From Salvator merianae (taxonomy: Eukaryota > Chordata > Lepidosauria > Squamata > Teiidae), in contig QVOM02000029.1 in NCBI GenBank assembly GCA_003586115.2, forward strand, positions 30,146,929-30,210,928: a DNA stretch of 64,000 nucleotides. Direction: 5' to 3'. The notes below the pieces were generated by a model. It saw only the letters and a program-made list of their open reading frames with translations. It did not search any database and was not told where the DNA came from. The number at the start of each line of letters is the position of its first letter. Within the stretch, counting starts at the first letter, position 1. This document shows, in pieces, positions 60,301 to 64,000 of this stretch. The position numbers were made by a program, and so were the translations under genes.

Positions 60301-62084
60301 TAGTGCAATGTGAATGTTTTTATAGACTTTGTGCATAGGAGTGAGAAAAGTATGGACACTGTTTACTCCCAACCTCTTAACTTCTGTGTCACACAGTACA
60401 ACTTCTAATGACTGCAGTTGTGAGTTCTAATGACTTCTAATGTTGCAGTTGTGAGTTTGTAGCCTTTCCTGCTCCCGCCCCTGGTTTGGATATAAGAACT
60501 GTAGCTGCTTCTGGCTGGGATGAGGAGAAGAATACTTGAATGGTTGCTGCCTCTTCTCTTTTCTTTAGTTTTCTTTGGTCATCTTTTGAGTATTCTGATT
60601 TTATGACTATGTCCTGTTATTATTTCACTTTTCCCGCTATACTGCATACTGTAATTTTTTTAAATATTATATAGCTTATTAATAGTTTTCTGTATGTTGT
60701 TTACAATGTATATTTGATGATTTTATGTATTGAATTGGACTTTTTGTTGTATTTTTGCTCTCTTGTGAACTACCTTCAGAAGTTGTTTGGGGGAAAAGGT
60801 GATAAATAAATAGAAAATACAATACAAATATATGTGCCTAGACTTCTCACAGCAATTTCAGCAGTGGCTCTACGAAAAGTATACAACATCCATACATTGG
60901 CCTGTTTCACCTGAAGCATCCATTTGCTGCCAGACTAGGTGACATTTTACAAGGCTGGCAGTGCATTCTAACCATATGTTGGAAAAGAGGAGGGGGAAGA
61001 AAGGTCTCTTTGGGACCTTATAACCCTAACAAACAGTAAAAATGTTAATATAAAAAATAATCCTTTCAAACAGGAGGAAAGAGGAAGCCACTACAGATGC
61101 TGGAGCTTGAATATAATGTGCTGTGGTTTAGTAGTGGTCTAACCAACCCCAGATCCATCAAGAAAAGCCTCTAGTTGAGCACAAGACTATAACTTAACTT
61201 TAAGTTAAAATTGAAGCAACACTTAAGAGTTTGAATTATTGCGTCTATCCTTTCCATTCCACCATCAGTAACTTGTGCCAACTGACCTGCAGGAAAACGG
61301 TTTTCAGCCTCCTATAACAACTGTCACAATGGCAACTTACTTTCACAGGATTAGCACGTCTGGCTTGATTTGATAACTTGGACCAGGGAAAGCATTTTCA
61401 ACCTTTGGCTGCTGTTTTTTGGGTCATCAGCTAACAAAACATTTCATGCCAAAGCGTATCATGCCTATTCAGCAGAACTTGAAGCTGTCCCTGTCTCCTC
61501 TATCATGACCCTGCATCATGAAAAATGCTCTATGGATCAGAAAAGTAGGGCGGTCAGACAAGCATAATTTCTATGCCTTTAACAGTTGCATAACAAAGAT
61601 TACCTTCGGGGTATGCAGATAAAATAATGGGAAAGTATTAACTGAACTGACTTATTATGCAGCTACTAGCTATAAAGAGCAACCTGCTTTAAGAGTTAAC
61701 AGCCTGAAAGTTGAGGACAGAATAATTAAAACATGTTTGCTTCTCTTAACTGCAAACAGTGCTGTGAAAGAGCAAAAAGACTAGGAGGATGAAAGTTATA
61801 ACCTTCTTTCAACCTCTAAAAGCTAAGATGTTATATTTCACCAGAGCACAAATGATTTCTGGTGTTTGTTTTTATTCCACGGACAATAACCTCTTTGCAC
61901 GGAACATACTACTATATCTATACAGTATAGCATACCTTATATTGCTTACTGTGCAGTAACAAGAAGAATAAAACATTCCGGTGTTGTGCAGAATGTGTAG
62001 TCTTGAAAAGTGGATACTAAGTCCCTGTGCTGGTTACTTGATGATTTCTAGCCAGACACTGAATTTTAGCCTTACCTGCTTTAC

Positions 62085-62320
62085 AGGATTTCTACAATAA
62101 AAGGCCCTGATGAATCAGACCAGTGACCCATTGAATTCAGCAGTCTGTTCCCACAGTGGGCAACCAGTTGCATATGGAAGCCCATGAGCAGGACATGAAC
62201 ATGACAATTACCCTGCTTACAGTCTTCCAGGAGCTGGTCAGTGAAGAGAGACTTGCAGACGCTACTTTGACTTCTCTGGATGAATATGCCATGATGGTGT
62301 TTATAGCACATCTGGTAGCA
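62085..62320 (-). mobile_element. CR1/L3-like LINE 3' end
   Basis: The plus strand reads AAAAGGCCCTGATGAATCAG, ACCAGTGACCCATTGAATTC, CCCACAGTGGGCAACCAGTT and GGAAGCCCATGAGCAGGACA. This is the reverse complement of the LINE 3' region at 15970. Confidence 0.65.
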
Positions 62321-62958
62321 GCCTGTAATCTCTCATTAATTTAGAAAAGACTATAATATAAACATAAATAGTAATGTTAAAAAATCCCATTTCTAGATTT
62401 AATTAGACTGATACGTCACATACTTCTAATTCCATTATTACATGTGGATGCAGATACTGGAATGTCACATTACGTTACATAACATGATGACACTATATTT
62501 TCTGATCTCAAAATGGTCAGCAAATCATTGTTTTAAAAAATACTGAGGAAATGAACATGCTTTTCTCTGGGCCATCAAAAGACTGTAGTATACAGTACAC
62601 TGCGCTAGGTGCAAACACTGCTCCGTAAACTACTAACTACCCAAGTCTCGAGTGACCCACTAACATGGAGATCAAAAAATAGTGCCTTGATATTGCTGTC
62701 ACTGCTGCTACTGCCACATTATAATGCTGCTGTATTGTTCTACACTGACATCATTTTAACATTCTAACAAGGAAGCTTAGTCCCAAGGTTGCTTTGCTAT
62801 GGCAGAATGTGGACAGAGAAAAGCAGTTTGGATTAGATATGTGGATAGGCATTTTGAGATCAGCAGAGTGAAGGATGGGGAAGCAGTGGTGACCTGAAAC
62901 ATTAAATTATCCTGCGGTGTTGCTAGTGGTAGGTTCTTTTCCCCACTGATCCTATTCC

Positions 62959-63028
62959 ACTTCCTTCCTTCCTTCCTTCCTTCCTTCCTTCCTTCCTTCC
63001 TTCCTTCCTTCCTTCCTTCCATCCATCC
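62959..63028. repeat. TTCC tetranucleotide microsatellite
   Basis: About fifteen TTCC units followed by ATCC units. The minus-strand translation gives an artificial KEGR repeat. Confidence 0.97.
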
Positions 63029-64000
63029 CTCTCTCCCTTCTCTCTCTGGCTTCAAACCAAGAAACTCCTTTAGTTCAAAGTTTCTGCCCTTTAGACATTT
63101 CATACTCCTTTCTTCATTCAATATATAATATGGAAAAACAGAAAATTATGTTTTCTTTTATCAGCTTATAATCTGGGTATGGCAAAAAGGCTAGCTCTGT
63201 TCACATTAGCAATCCGAACGTCTGAACAAACTATTTGGAATCAATATGAATGCAACTGGAGTTGTATCTATAAAATCTTTAAAGGATTAATGTAGTATAA
63301 ACTAAAAAAAACCCTCTATGTTTTGCAAGATGCCAAAATCCTCTCTTTCATCATGCTTACCCGCATTTACCAAAACAAAGAAAGTGAATATTAAAACAGA
63401 GGTACTTGACGGCAGCAGTCTACTGTCTTCTTATAAAGAAAAGCCAATAATTAAGTACACTGCAGTCAAGATTCATTGGGGCATCATACTTTATAATCTG
63501 TCTATATGGGCAAATATAATTAATTAACATTCAAATGATAATTCAGCTAAATTATTTTTACTGTTCAATAATTTCAGCAAACTACAGCATTATTTACTTT
63601 GCCAATTTTGATACTTAGGTTTATTTATTTCTACCTTAAGACTCCCCCCTTCACCCCCAAAAAGTAAGGAGGGAAGACTTGCTGGGATTTTTTCACACGC
63701 CTTCACAAAAAGGAAAGTTATTTTTAGATGCCCAGAGAATGCACAGTCCTTTCCTTGGTCATAAATCTACCAAGCTACCAAGCTACCAAGGCCAAATAAT
63801 TCAAGCATAAATTCTCTTAGAAGGAAACCAGGAATTACAGAAGTCACTGGGCATTTGAAGATATGCTTCCACAACCAGAAAATTATTTCAAGAAATTAAA
63901 TATATATCTATTCCTTTTGTGTGTGTTTTTCTATCAAATGTGAAAGTGTTAAAGTATCCAGAGATCAAGAAATTGGTTTGCCTCAGAAGAGAGAGCTGTT

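Larger units (their letters stand above)
41046..64000 (-). other. RIMS2: RIMS2 intron upstream of the 40873 exon
   Basis: No RIMS2 exon was recognised in these 23 kb. Very short or ATG-less exons could be missed. The interval holds MITEs (41216, 48425, 50817, 54786), a complete hAT-type element (45661), long interspersed repeat copies (52230-53540, 59230-59760), CR1/L3-like pieces (60025, 62085), a tRNA-derived SINE (55812) and a TTCC microsatellite (62959). Stretches 41830-43340, 46830-48420, 56010-59220 and 63030-64000 show no named feature. Confidence 0.7.

Noticed and set aside
62777..63121. 114-codon minus-strand frame with KEGR repeats
   Set aside because: The repeats are the translation of the TTCC microsatellite.

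Overview
This is a vertebrate nuclear window, most likely from a squamate reptile. It is AT-rich and almost entirely intronic. It carries CR1/L3-type and L2-type LINE fragments, a Sauria-type SINE, hAT and mariner relics, and a dense set of small DNA transposons with 3-bp target duplications. No prokaryotic or plastid features were seen, and no complete protein-coding gene lies inside the window.

The only host gene I can support is RIMS2 (the active-zone scaffold RIM2), on the minus strand, so transcription runs from high to low coordinates. Three exons splice in matched phase. Exon 41045-40873 is a serine-rich linker (phase 0 in, 2 out). Exon 36905-36615 is a 291-nt glutamate-rich cassette (2 in, 2 out). 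Exon 21012-20771 is a basic serine-rich linker ending in SQLSQT (2 in, 1 out). Further downstream, 1711-1549 is the alternative first exon of the short gamma form, inside a CpG-rich island of about 1 kb. It also ends in phase 1, so both the long forms and the gamma form can join the same next exon, which lies beyond base 1. Upstream exons (zinc finger, PDZ, C2A) and the C2B exons are outside the window.

Layout: 1-1548 intron; 1549-2160 gamma first exon and CpG-island promoter; 2161-20770 intron with foldback MITEs, CR1 3' ends and a 1.19-kb GC-rich transposon (18627-19813); 20771-21012 exon; 21013-36614 intron with L2 and CR1 reverse-transcriptase relics and two MITEs; 36615-36905 cassette exon; 36906-40872 intron with a mariner deletion derivative and a 0.73-kb MITE; 40873-41045 exon; 41046-64000 intron with an 1,151-bp hAT element and several palindromic MITEs.

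The most notable observations are the phase-matched acidic cassette exon and the unusual load of transposons with GG...CC termini and 3-bp target duplications (PIF/Harbinger-like). About fourteen are found in 64 kb, and several are foldback palindromes. I found no novel defence, biosynthetic or regulatory system. Family names for repeats come from pattern recall and were not checked against a library.
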